This document shows, piece by piece, positions 38,975 to 49,850 of a stretch of 64,000 bases of DNA (position 1 is the first letter of the stretch; every line of letters starts with the position of its first letter). The notes beneath the pieces are model-generated. The model saw nothing but the letters and a program-made list of their open reading frames with translations, ran no database searches and was not told the DNA's origin. Origin of the DNA: Hyalella azteca (lineage: Eukaryota > Arthropoda > Malacostraca > Amphipoda > Hyalellidae); assembly GCF_000764305.2 (NCBI RefSeq), contig NW_025946489.1, positions 124,001-188,000 of the forward strand, given 5' to 3'. Position numbers and translations under genes: made by a program.

Positions 38975-39540
38975 AAATACATTAAACCTCTGTGACACAA
39001 ACTTTAAAAATGCATCCTCTGTAACACAAACTTGTGATACGAGGCCAACTTTGACTTTAACTTTTGATAAATATTCACTATAAGACGCCATTACGACACC
39101 AAACGTCTTGTGTATTTAGGAGCCAACTAAGTCACTAAGACACAAGCTTTTAATTTATGATCAGTTTTGTACAATATTTCACAATAAATAAAGTTTTTAC
39201 TCAAAATACATGACGACGCTGTTGTACAAATTCATACTAAGATTAATGCCACTGCAACAAACTTATAATATACGATGACGCAATAAGACGAAAAGATAAC
39301 AAATACGTTATTATAGCTCATTGTGGCACAAATTATAATACAAGACGTTTATCATGACAAACTGATTAAACTGAATATCAATGGCACAAACTGGTTATGT
39401 TTGATGCCACTGTAAAACAAAACGTATAATTCGCAATCTAAATTTGACGCAAACTTTGGATTATTGACGTCACAGCGACATAAAAAATGAGTGCCTTAAC
39501 TGTGCAACAAACTTTCAATACATGATGTCATTGTGGCACG
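38975..39540. repeat. Degenerate repeat of CACTGTGACACAAACTT words
   Basis: Words such as TGTGACACAAACTTTAAAA, TAACACAAACTTGTGATAC and CACTGCAACAAACTTATAATA recur every 50-70 bp with much divergence. They look like an old tandem array. Similar words occur again near 60980-61080. Confidence 0.5.
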
Positions 39541-39544
39541 CCCG

Positions 39545-41415
39545 GTACGGAAGAGAAGCGGAGTTGATATAAAAAACATGGAATTGGATTACTAGATAAG
39601 ACTAGATAGAATAATATTTAGCTGGGACGGAGCAGTATTCCGGATCACTGTTATCTGTTGAACATTGCATTACATGCTGTACGTAGCGCAGCTGCTTTGA
39701 TCGAAGAATGAGGGTGGCTATAAAGGGATTTAAAAGTTACTAACAGCCGTCCCTCTTCTAATTGATTCGTGTGAATATGTATTATGTAGGCAATGGTAGA
39801 GAATATGAAGGTTCAATATGTTAATTGAAGGATTGAAGAATGATGGCACCGACCAACACCAGCGTTCGTGAAGGTCGTTGGAATAAAGACATAACATAGG
39901 ATAGCAATAACGTGACAAAATAACATGAATCAATATTGAAGGAATATTGTTAGGAAGAGTTAATTTAGTTTCGACAGTTACACTTTAGCATACATAATTA
40001 CCTATAAGAATTGAATTTTAGATAAGACCTTGGCAGCAGTTGTTCACGCGTCGATGCCGACCGGAAAATGAAGCTCATTCATAATTGGAAAATGTTGTCC
40101 GCTGGCGCACTCTAAACAGAATTCACAATTTTTAAAATCTAAATGTATTTATGTCGTTTACTGAATTTTTATTATTCAGAATTCAGAAAAATATTGTTCA
40201 TGCCTGAAAATTAAAAATATTTTCGATTTAATATTGACAATTTCACAATAATGAAAACTGAAGTAAATAATTGAATTTTAGCTCACGAGGTTACATGAAG
40301 CTTCAAAAATAGTGTTCATTGAGGTTGCGGATTTAATAAAAATAATTATGACGTTCACAAGAAATGATAGTGCGAGTTATGAATTCGAGTTGTAGCATGA
40401 TACATCTCAGTCACATTATTGTGATTATTTGCATAGTTAGTATGTTTACATTCGTGCAACTGTGCAAAAAAATCCAATTAAATTCCTTCATTGAAATAAA
40501 TTTGACCTTTTCTAGACTCGGTAGGCTGTCAAATAGGAGCGTTAGCAAGAGATTTAATTCAAAGACTGGTCACCCATTAGCGCGAGCTGACGCTACTGGT
40601 AACTCGCTGCTTTATTTCATTTCAATTTTTAGTAATTACTCTCATATCATGCAGTTCCATGTCATTAGAATTGTGGATTTCTTAGATTATTAGTTCTTTG
40701 CGGAACCATTTGAATTTGTACCTGAATGCGGAATTTAGGTGACGTAATTCAAAATATATTCAATAGAATATTTTGCAAGGTACTGAATTTATAGAAATGC
40801 CACATTTTTATACAAAGCATTAAACCCCTTTTGATGCAATTCATATCGTTGCGTTGCGGTAACAAGAATAGTTTAATACTAATTCAACTATTTTCTACGT
40901 TACGGTAACATGAATAGTTTAACATATTACTTCTCATGGACACAAAACTCCAAATAACTTATTTTACTCACAATACATTATTCCCAGGAATACGACATAA
41001 AAATTTTTAAAGTAATTCTTCATATTATTTTTATCTGCAGAGAGTCTTTATCACAAATATGCATTTTTCATTGGTTGGATGGAAAAATATTTATGTGTAT
41101 GCAAGAATGAGTTATTTTCTATCACCATCAAACAACAGAAAACATCCTAATTTTTTAACATAGACTAAACTATAAGAAATTCTGCTATACCCATAAAATT
41201 GAAATGAATGCTTCTCAATTCAACGTTCCAGCACCGTACACTCTCTGAAAGTTATGATTAAACAATATACAATCCTATAAATTCTTACAATTAATTAGAA
41301 AAAACGAACCCATAAGATATAACTGACATCAGTCATCGTCATGCATATAGCAAAGCTCATTTTAATGGTTCCTTTTAATTTAAAAATTCCTGACTTGTGC
41401 CTTGTGGTAGGTAGT
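39545..41415. other. AT-rich spacer, no gene recognised
   Basis: A minus-strand open frame at 39730-39933 and a plus-strand one at 40364-40693 are unrecognised. Nothing else is seen. Confidence 0.4.
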
Positions 41416-41420
41416 AGGTA

Positions 41421-41930
41421 CAGAGGTGGGCAGTAGCACGCTACATTTTCAGTAGCGGTAGCGGTAGCGGCGCCAATTAAGCAATTGTAGCGGTAGCGGT
41501 AGCGCCCGCTACATATTCAAGTAGCGATACGAGGTTTGCGGCTACTGCGCTACCGCTACATTTATAGATAAAGCTTTTAGATTTTACTTAATAGTATCAA
41601 ATATTATTTAAAAACCAGCACGAAACACACATAATATAATTTACAGAATAAAACTGTACGAAAGATTTCGGTGTAATGTTGTCAACCTCAGCCTGTTACT
41701 AGTGTCAACATGTTAGTTGTTACCAGAGGTGGGCAGTATAGCGCGCTACATGTAGCGGCCGCTACATTTTCAGTAGCGGTAGCGGCGCTACATTTAAGCA
41801 ATTGCAGCGGTAGCGGTAATGCCCGCTACATTTAGAGCATGTAGCGGTAGCGGTAGTACACGCTACATTTAGAGCATGTAGCGGTAGCGGTAGCGGCCGC
41901 TACATTTCAAAGCAGCGCTGCCCAGCTCTG
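41421..41930. mobile_element. hAT-like non-autonomous element with nested end
   Basis: Starts CAGAGGTGGGCAGTAGC and ends GCGCTGCCCAGCTCTG, so the termini are inverted (CAGAGNTGGGCAG), which is typical of hAT elements. The flanking 8-bp sequences are AGTAGGTA on the left (41413-41420) and GGTAGGTA on the right (41931-41938), a target duplication with one mismatch. Both ends are filled with GTAGCGGTAGCGG / CCGCTACATTT sub-repeats that can fold extensively. A second left end (CAGAGGTGGGCAGTATAGC) begins inside at 41724, so one copy has inserted in another or an internal duplication has occurred. No transposase is present. Confidence 0.75.
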
Positions 41931-41939
41931 GGTAGGTAC

Positions 41940-43405
41940 GCATGACACCAGTGGTACGTCATCGCCTACTATATGTGGTATTCGTATACATGCGGGGTAA
42001 TGAGCGATTTAAGATTAGTTTTTCAGTATCAATTATTTTATTTCATTATTTTGTAGAGCTTCGGATGAACCTCAAAAAATTAAATGGTCGCTGATGGGAG
42101 TTCAAGGAAATTCTCACATTAACAATACGGGCCGACAACACTGTACAAAACATACAATTATATTCACGTGTTGGATTGACTTGACTAAATTAAATTTTCC
42201 AGGCAAATCGGCGTTAAACAAATTTATTTTGACCATCTGTAAACTCCGTAAAAAGATTTAAAAGGTAAATGATTTTCCTGTACATTATTTCTGTCTGTTC
42301 AACTGATAACATTCAAAAGCCAAAGTTTTCGGTCCGTCTTGCCAAGTTTAGCTTGTGTTTTGAACGTGATTTATCATCAAACAATTAGTTAATTTTGAAT
42401 AACGCAAGATTTTTTACACTGCTAATGATTACATACCTTTACATGCGCCCAGCCAGAAAATCGGCAAATTAAATCATGGAATCTTTGTTTGACATTATTC
42501 TATATTAATCATAAATTTAATTTGCGTTGTTATTGTTAAAGTAACAGCACACACTTGCCGCGCATATTCTCGAGCATCTGCCAAAGAAAAAATGTTCTAA
42601 AAATCGTTCAGTATTGACGTTTAGCTTTCAGTGTAGAATGTTGTGTAGAATTTGTAACTGACATCAGCTGGTATTAACGTTAACTCCGGACACTGAGTTA
42701 ATATTAGCGCCGTGCAATAAATAACTCCCCCTTCGTCCGCACCTAAACATTAAATCTTTTGCATGGCTATAGATTCAAGGACGTCTATCCTCTGACCGCA
42801 AACTTCTATAGTTGAGGAGCTCAACTACGGTGCGTAGAACGTTTACGTTCCATGAAATGCCCGCCCCACGCGATCAAGAATTTTCCAGTTAGGTATGCCC
42901 TCGACTTCGGCTAATCCAATAGTCTTTATAACGACGCCACGCATGAAAGTCTCTAGCTGGGATATAGGACACTTAGTTGGCAATTTCTGGTATAGCTCAG
43001 CGATAAAAAAAACTGTCATCGTCAACGAATAACTCAAATGATCAGGTAGAAACGACGCCGTGGATAACTGCGAAGTTTGTGAAACATAATTAGAGGACAT
43101 AAAACACTATAAAGTTTAAAATATAATCCTGAACTCCGTAATTTATTAATCGCGTCACAGCATGCGAATTTTTTAGCCACTCACCCTGCTAAATTTAAGA
43201 ATACAGTGTCATTTTTTTTTTTTTGCAACAATAATTCATAGATGAGGGTTAGAGGTGGATGCATTCAATTACCGCCATTACAGACAGCTCTATGTTTAAC
43301 GCGCGTTCGTTTCAACGAAATAAACTCGTTATCAACGTTATTTCTACTTCATTTGCCTGGCGCAAATAAGTTGCAATCGAGCAGCTGTAGAACGGCTACT
43401 GCAAT
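41940..43405. other. Spacer upstream of a GMC fragment
   Basis: AT-rich. A minus-strand open frame at 42843-43100 (85 codons) has better composition than most in the window but no motif that I recognise, so I leave it unassigned. Confidence 0.35.
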
Positions 43406-43408
43406 AAG

Positions 43409-43575
43409 TACACCAGATACCAGGAAGGCTTCCTTTTCAGCACGATGTTGATGGGGGTCAAAAGCCGCGGATCCATCACGCTGCGGTCAAATGATCCTGC
43501 AGATCCTCCCCCTCCGTCCGCTTATTGATCCTAACTTCTTCAGCCACGCGGATGACGTCGAACTGTTTTTCAAAG
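43409..43575 (+). pseudogene. GMC oxidoreductase fragment (damaged copy of block 8)
   Basis: This segment closely matches coding block 8 of the GMC gene at 52503-52680. AAAGCCGCGGATC, CACGCT and CGGTCAAATGATCCTGC are shared with only scattered mismatches. It reads SRGSITLRSNDPADPP in one frame, then PLIDPNF and DDVELFF in another, because about 10 extra bases (CCCCTCCGT region, near 43508-43519) break the frame. The 5' part is shortened relative to block 8. It still ends in a splice-like AAAG/GTTGG. No other GMC exons are found nearby, so this is the remnant of a neighbouring tandem gene copy or a partial duplication. The dead reading frame is seen directly; the tandem-cluster origin is inferred. 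Confidence 0.85.
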
Positions 43576-43966
43576 GTTGGCACATTATTTCCATTCGCAC
43601 ATATAGGCTTTGACATTTTTGAGTTATCACACCACAGAGTTTTTAGGAAAAATGAAACGTTGTCGTTTTGTTGTATGGTACTTTTATTTACAGCATCACG
43701 AATCATAGGAACATTGTATCAAATGGTGGGGAATTGAACTTATACCTAAAATTCAGTATTCACCTCACAATGCGATGATGAACAAATTCTCATTCGCACG
43801 AAACAATTTTAAAAACAATCTAGTTCTCAGGCATGAGCTACAAAATTCTTAAATTTTTGCCACTTATCCTGCCTGTGTATCTTACTTTAGTCAGATTTGG
43901 CTCTTCGTTGGCAACACGACCATCATATGCGTGACTTGTTGGGGAACGATGCTGGAACGATGCTGG

Positions 43967-45660
43967 AGTCCCGGGAACGATGCTGGAAGGTCCCTGAACA
44001 CCGGACCTTGAGTTAGTTGCTCAGGCGCACCCCTGCGAGCTAACGAAACGCATTAATATTCACGTTATTTATTGAAGCAACAAAAAATAAATTGACATAT
44101 AAGCAGAAATAGGAGTAGATGAATAAAAATAAAATATTTTGTGCAAATCGAACAGCCATTCGATGGAACGTACCCGCATGGAAACGTGTTAATGATTGAC
44201 ATAAATTATAAAATTAATATGCCGAGGTTAGAGTACGTATTCTTGATTAAACTTTCTACATCAGAGGTAAGAGCTACACTTCAGCATCCGATATCAGCAC
44301 CTGTAACAGGTTTTCGGTGAATAGTTTTTTATCTCTGTATAACCAGTAGGATGCATCGGTCGGCCAAGTACTATTTTTTTCTCACTAGTTCTCCCCAGAA
44401 ATCCAACCCAAAAATAATTCATGATAGTATTTTGTTTGAGAATAATTTCTAATAATCACTCTTAGCTCCATGGAAACAGATTTAAAAAAAGATTTTATAC
44501 CGAGAACACGAATTTCAGCAAAAAATTAGAAGATCAAAATTTACTAGATCGTCTGAAACAAGAATTTGTTCGATGAATATTGTAGGGAATTTAATGCTGA
44601 AGCTCGTAAGCAAATGTGTCTTGCCAGCCACGCCAATTCTTATTGCAGTACCTCCGGCTAGCGAATGCTTGCAGCCCGCATGCCAAGTCTTAGCAGAATA
44701 TAAGTGAAATTAAAATAGCCTTTACTTGTGAAAAGTAATCGCGTGGTCATTAAATGAAATTTCTCTCTAAATCAAAATCCGGTAATGTAATCCAATGTAC
44801 ACAATGTAAGTTTTTACTCAATTAGCTCACGATATCTTTTTTAGTGGTTCTTTTCGGGCTCACGATATCTGACCCAATGACCAAAAATTGACCTTAGTAA
44901 CGACCTTGTTTGTCTGCGTCAGTTGTAGGTCTCCACTCGCTTGCTCGCTTACAAGTCTGGATTGCGTCGCTAAGTGAGGTTCTGCGCGATCCGACAGACG
45001 CGGTCCGTATTTTAAGCGTCCGACAGACACTCGGTCCTTATTTTAAGCGTCCGACAAACAGGCAGTCCGTATTCTAAGCGTCCGGCAGACACGCGGTCCG
45101 TATTTTGAGCGTCTGACAGATACTCTGTCCTTATTTTAAGCGTCTGACAAACAGGCGGTCCGTATTCTAAGCGTCCGACAGACGCGGTCCGTATTGTAAG
45201 CCTTCACCTTAGAAAAACTCAACTTAGTTTGCAACTTAGATTATAAAAAATAACATAATATCGAATGCGTATTTGGATAATTCGTTGGATTCTGTGGTTT
45301 AGATTCTCCTAGGCCGGCTCAAGATCAATGGCTTGCTTGAGTTTTAATTTGCATATAATACTCGTATGTTTACAATATAATGATTGTGAAAAGATTTTAA
45401 AAAATGAAAATTTAACTTTTTTCGAAAATAACATATAATTCTGACCATTTTTTACAGCCATATTTTGGTATTGAAAAGATTTTCTATTTAGGGAAGAGTA
45501 TTTGAAGATTCCCTTTGATAAAAATCAAATGAAAGAATCATCGAGCAAGTAAATTTTGAGGATCAATAATTATTGTCAAAGTAATGGTCTCGTTTAATGG
45601 TCCCTCTAAGCATTTATGCACTATTTAAAGCTTTCTCTCCCAAAATTAAAAACATCATTT
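43967..45660. repeat. Long direct repeat, copy A
   Basis: Begins at AGTCCCGGGAACGATGC and aligns over its whole length with 62130 to the window end, in the same orientation. Shared landmarks are GAAGGTCCCTGAACACCGG, CTCAGGCGCACCCCTGCGAG, CAGCACCTGTAACAGG, a GACAGACACGCGGTCC minisatellite, and ATAATACTCGTATGTTTAC. The left boundary is sharp; the right boundary cannot be fixed because copy B is cut off by the window. No open frame or transposase is seen. Confidence 0.85.
44991..45200. repeat. 31-bp minisatellite inside repeat A
   Basis: About seven units of around 31 bp with GTCCGACAGACACGCGGTCC and TATTTTAAGC. Units with CAGACAC and units with CAAACAGGC tend to alternate. Confidence 0.9.
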
Positions 45661-45929
45661 AACTTGTAATTGTAATTAAGTAGTTGTACACGCAAAGCCA
45701 CCTCATGCTCTTTTCAGAAAGGCAAAGAAATCAGGCAATGGATTGGGCTTTAAACCGTGGATTCATTACAGATTTCATTCCTATTCAAAATTGTTGATAG
45801 ATTTTCGATTAGTAGTCAGTTGATGAGCAACTTACGATACATGACATGATACAAACGATGATATATTCAAGCGACACAGGACATAGGTCCAATAGTTCAC
45901 TTTCTTATAGGAACGAAGACTGAAATAAC

Positions 45930-46072
45930 GTTCAACGAATATACTGTTCAAAAATGTTCACCGAATATAGTGTTAAAAAAAGTTTAACGAATAAAATCTT
46001 GAATAAGGTTAAACGAATAAAATGTTCAATGAAGCTTCACGAATATAATGGTCACTAATGTTCAACGAAAAC
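45930..46072. repeat. Degenerate ~28-bp repeat (TTCAACGAATATAATG)
   Basis: Five or so imperfect units of GTTCAACGAATATAATG followed by TTCAAAAAT-like sequence. Confidence 0.65.
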
Positions 46073-46408
46073 CTCAAACTTTACAGTGCAACTCCCTGAT
46101 CAAACCTCCAGCGATCCTTATTTATATGGGCCCTTAACTCTATAAAATAAGCGGTTCACTTAAAATTCAACTCGAGTGCTACGAGATGCAAACATTGTTC
46201 GAACATTCAAATGACCCTCTAAGATACCTGTAATGAAGCAGGAAAACTGAAGAAAACCAAACAAGATATTGCAAAATATTCATGAGCGTTTATTAACTCA
46301 GAGTTATTCTGTTGAAACAGCTGTCATTGAGCGTTTTGATTTGAGTGTAAAAAATTGTATAGAATACAATAGAAGTACTCCTATAAGCACTGAGGTAAGC
46401 GAAGTTAA

Positions 46409-46905
46409 CCTGGCTGGACCTAACCTTAGTAGAAAGGTGTCAAGCAACGTAAAGAAGGGTTGTATACACACCTAACCCTAACTCTAACCCGTTGGCGTTT
46501 TTTAGAATGTCCGGTAGCGTAGTTCATTTATTTTCGTGTCCGGTTTTTAAGTACAAACTAATTACAGAGTTAATAACCGGACTCGATTTTGTCCGGTAAT
46601 TGTTCAAAATTCTTATATATATATATATGTATAATATACTCATACTTTCGACGATAGCGCGACATTTTTGGCACATTGTGCGGCATAATGTCGCGCAATT
46701 ACTGTCTCGGAATGTACCAATGTCGCAAAATCTACCTATGATTCGTATTTGCTAATAGTGCGACACGAAAAAAGATGAACGCTATTATGAGACATGCTAA
46801 TTAACAAAAATCTCGTTAGGTAAGTGTTAGAATTAGGGTTAGAGCTGTGGAAAATGTTTTTTTAGACACTTATTTACAATTTTACTAAGGCTAGGTCCAG
46901 CCAGG
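46409..46905. mobile_element. Inverted-repeat element (MITE-like), 497 bp
   Basis: The left terminus CCTGGCTGGACCTAACCTTA (continuing GTA) and the inverse of the right terminus, CCTGGCTGGACCTAGCCTTA (continuing GTA), match at 22 of 23 positions. Looser inverted similarity continues inward, including CTAACCCTAACTCTAACCC on the left and TTAGAATTAGGGTTAGAG on the right. The interior has no coding capacity. The 8-bp flanks (GAAGTTAA and AAAGTTTC) match at only 5 of 8 positions, so no clean target duplication can be claimed and the superfamily is unknown. Confidence 0.7.
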
Positions 46906-47402
46906 AAAGTTTCTTTTACCTTAAATAATTAATTGAAAAACGTCAGCTACGAGTTTCGGTCAATAGCCGAAAAAATTCTCTTCAATTAAGTTGCCGGATA
47001 TCGTAAAACGATACAATCATTATCTTAAATTACTGGACAACTTAATTACTATTGTGAACTGTAGTTAAATGATTCCGAGTACTGCTCATCTACAACAGAC
47101 AGAAGAAATTCATCTACAAGCAAACGGTGTGGAAGTTCCAGCGCCAGGGCATAATTTTGTGTCTAGAAGTGATAAAGTAAGAATCCAATGTACGTTTTCT
47201 TAACGTTCAGTATGAATTGTTTACACAGAGTATTTATTAAGTTCCTAGAGCGCCTATGTATATTATGAACCCTTCATGTATGAATAATTGAAAATGAATT
47301 TTGTTAGCCGCCAAGCGAAATTTTCATAATTGATTTTAGTGATTGTTGTATCAAGTGAAGAGTATTTTATTTTAATTTGGGGCTAAAACACGAGACTCAG
47401 GA

Positions 47403-47529
47403 ATGGGACAGGCGGTAATTAATGCTGCTATGGCAGCCCTACTTGGATTCACAGCGAAATTACTGATCGGGCAAGCGAATTTCCCCACGGACATCGTAGA
47501 GGATGACGTCACTGTGGACTTCATTATCG
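47403..47529 (+). CDS. GMC coding block 1 (N-terminus)
   Basis: Starts at ATG 47403, which follows an acceptor-like CTCAG at 47397-47401 that may end a 5' UTR intron. It encodes 42 residues plus one base, starting MGQAVINAAMAALLGF, a hydrophobic stretch resembling a signal peptide. It finishes VTVDFII just before the FAD-binding motif. The donor is GTGAGT at 47530, phase 1. Confidence 0.85.
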
Positions 47530-47829
47530 GTGAGTGGGAAATCAATTGCTGGCAATAATGTTATGATGATGGTTAAGTCCCAGATAAAGCAAGTAAAATG
47601 AACTTTATTATATTCATACCCTTTATAATTTGCTAAACATTTTACACGCGATATGACTCACGGATCTTAAATATTAATGCATCCATCTCAGTACCGTAAG
47701 TGATCTCAAATCATTCAAATTTTGATACTCTGGCAACCGCAATTGACAGTGGGGTCTGAATTATAAATAATAATCCCATCACATTTGTAATGCCTCTAAA
47801 ATTATTAAAATTTCGATGACAATTGACAG

Positions 47830-47943
47830 TGGGCTCGGGATCTGCGGGCAGCCCGGTGGCGGCTCGGCTGTCGGAGAACCCGGCGTGGGAGGTGCTGGTT
47901 CTGGAGGCAGGAGGTGCCCCGCCGGCCGAGAGTAGAGTGCCTG
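47830..47943 (+). CDS. GMC coding block 2 (FAD-binding)
   Basis: Joins block 1 in phase to give FIIVGSGSAGSPVAARL followed by SENPAWEVLVLEAGG. This is the GxGxxG dinucleotide-binding fold with its acidic residue at the end of the second strand. It ends ESRVPG at donor GTATAT (47944), phase 1. Its acceptor context, AATTGACAGTGGG, is also present 84 bp upstream in the intron. Confidence 0.9.
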
Positions 47944-47947
47944 GTAT

Positions 47948-48340
47948 ATAAGTGGGTGCGGGATGAGGGCTTGACAAATTGTTTTGCTGTATTTCTACGG
48001 CTGGATGAAGTTGAATTATGACAGTTTACGTTATGATTTATCATCATAAGTGGGTGCGGGATGAGGGCGTGACAAATTGTTTTGCTGTATTTTTACGGCT
48101 GGATGAGTTGAATTATGACAGTTTACGTTATGGTTTACCATCATAAGTGGATGCGGGATGAGGGCTTGACAAATTATTTCTCTTTATTTTTACGACTGGA
48201 TGAAGTTGAATTATGACACTTCACGTCAGGATTTACAGTCCAAAATGGGTGCAAGATATGGGCTTAACATTTCGTTTTGCAGTATTTTTACGGTTGGAGG
48301 AATTTGTACTGCGACAGTTTGTGAAACACAAAGGAGAAAT
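47948..48340. repeat. 98-bp tandem repeat in the intron after block 2
   Basis: Four units of 97-98 bp starting ATAAGTGGGTGCGGGATGAG at 47948, 48046 and 48143, with a diverged fourth from about 48241. The first unit begins 5 bp after the block 2 donor site. The array lies where the missing central GMC exons would be expected. Confidence 0.95.
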
Positions 48341-48741
48341 TTTACGACGGTTTAGTACAAAACGTATCGATGCCAGTAAATATCAACTTATTCTTTGGCA
48401 AGAAATGATTTGTTGTTGAACTGTAACGAATCAAATTAGTTCAGTTTATGGTAATGCGAGAGAGGTAGGAATACAAAATTTCCATGAAAGGTTGAAATGA
48501 ATGGCAGTCAATGGCCAATCAAAATATGTGCGTGTTAACATTATCATATTCCTGAAGTTACTGAACTATTTTTTTAGCTAACATGAGTATGCCATGATTT
48601 GTGTTCTTTTGTTACGTGACGGATTCATGCAGATTATAACCAATAATTGTTGAAAAGAAAGTTTCAATGAGTATAAAGATCATCATTAAGGAAGTTTACA
48701 AATAAATATTTAGATCGTGTTACGAGAAAAGTTTGGTCCAG

Positions 48742-48863
48742 GTTTCAACACCCCCGACGTGACCGTGAAGGACGGACTGCGGCAGTCGGCCGCCGAGTCT
48801 TTCATTAAACCAAATCTGCACAGACGCAACCTCAGAATACAGTCGGACTCACAAGTTACGAAG
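48742..48863 (+). CDS. GMC coding block 3
   Basis: Encodes FNTPDVTVKDGLRQSAAESF, then IKPNLHRRNLRIQSDSQVTK, typical of the middle of insect GMC enzymes just after the substrate-domain insert. The acceptor is either TTTGGTCCAG (start 48742, phase 1, matching block 2) or GAAAAG (start 48732, phase 0). The donor side reads AAG/GCAAGA, a GC-type donor rather than GT. Phase 0 at the 3' end fits block 4. Confidence 0.8.
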
Positions 48864-49210
48864 GCAAGAATATTCTTTCTTAGTAAATTTATTTAGAGCA
48901 ACTGAAGGTAACACTAACATTTCAACATTAATTTCTGATCCGGTAAACTTAATGGAGGATGAACGAGTTTAGAAAATTTCAAACACTATGTTTAAAATTT
49001 ACTGAATAAGTGAGTAAAGCAACGCTCTACGTTATCAGACTGAAATGCCAAAACACAGCCAGCCGTTAAAACAAACATCAATTCAACTGTCACGTTCAAA
49101 AACATCGAGCTCTCATTTAATAAGTAATAATTTGTAACAGATAATACATTTTTTTCTGGAAAGTACAGCCAATGTTGTGAATTTTTAATTTTTGAATTTC
49201 ATCGTTGCAG

Positions 49211-49267
49211 GTTTTGTTCGATCGAACCCTTCGCGCCATCGGCGTCGAGTACAAACATCGCAATCGA
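49211..49267 (+). CDS. GMC coding block 4
   Basis: Follows a good acceptor (ATCGTTGCAG) and encodes VLFDRTLRAIGVEYKHRNR, continuing block 3 in phase 0. The proposed donor GTGCGG at 49268 is poor; without splicing the frame runs to a TAG near 49321. The protein join to block 5 (NR/VRRAYARKEVV) fits the family. Confidence 0.75.
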
Positions 49268-49729
49268 GTGCGGCGAGACAAAACTTATTTAAGCCTGAAA
49301 TTTTTCGCCCATCGAATTGAATAGAAATTAGGCTCCAATGCTATATCATTGTTGATCTATTCATACTGTTGCCAAATTTTCATGATATAAGATATCCTCG
49401 GAGATGTACGAGTAATGACGTGTAATTATAAGACATGGTGCGAACTTGATGAACAAGTGAACGTCTGTTATGAACGTCTGTATTGTTAGTATAATTAACT
49501 CGTTAGCTGTCAATTATTCCTCCATTTAATAGCTAAGGGCTCCCATAACATTTCCTAGCGCTGTAGATCCGAGGAATTTTAGTTAATTGTAACAAACTTG
49601 CAGTTGACATTGATTATTATTTCCCTCGTTTAATTACATTTAGATAATTATTATTATATACCATGTTTAGAGGACGTTTCAATAATTTTTATTATTACTT
49701 CTCCATTTAATTGTTGATTTGCACTGGAG

Positions 49730-49850
49730 GTGCGTCGCGCGTATGCCCGCAAGGAGGTCGTGCTGAGCGCTGGCGCTGTGGACACTGGACTCGCCGAAGC
49801 TCTTGCTGCTCTCGGGCGTGGGGCCGCGACAGCACCTCGAGGCCCTGGGG
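49730..49850 (+). CDS. GMC coding block 5, with frameshift
   Basis: Encodes VRRAYARKEVVLSAGAVD, then after seven extra bases (ACTGGAC, 49784-49790) continues in another frame as SPKLLLLSGVGPRQHLEALG. Together these form the GMC signature-2 region. As it stands the frame is broken. The insertion looks like a partial duplication, since TGGAC occurs on both sides of AC. The donor is GTGAGA at 49851. Confidence 0.85.

Noticed and set aside
42843..43100. 85-codon minus-strand frame as a gene or GMC exon
   Set aside because: No motif of GMC or any other family that I recognise; kept as unassigned.
46471..46490. Interstitial telomere repeat (CCTAACCCTAACTCTAACCC)
   Set aside because: Only three imperfect units, mirrored at the other end of the inverted-repeat element at 46409-46905, so it belongs to that element.
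47711..48047. Minus-strand Pro/Ser/Arg-rich frames
   Set aside because: Shadows of GMC block 2, which is supported on the plus strand by motif and splice phase.
48213..48419. 68-codon plus-strand frame as the missing central GMC exon
   Set aside because: Its sequence shows none of the WPRGK or GGSS motifs expected there and overlaps the last unit of the 98-bp repeat.
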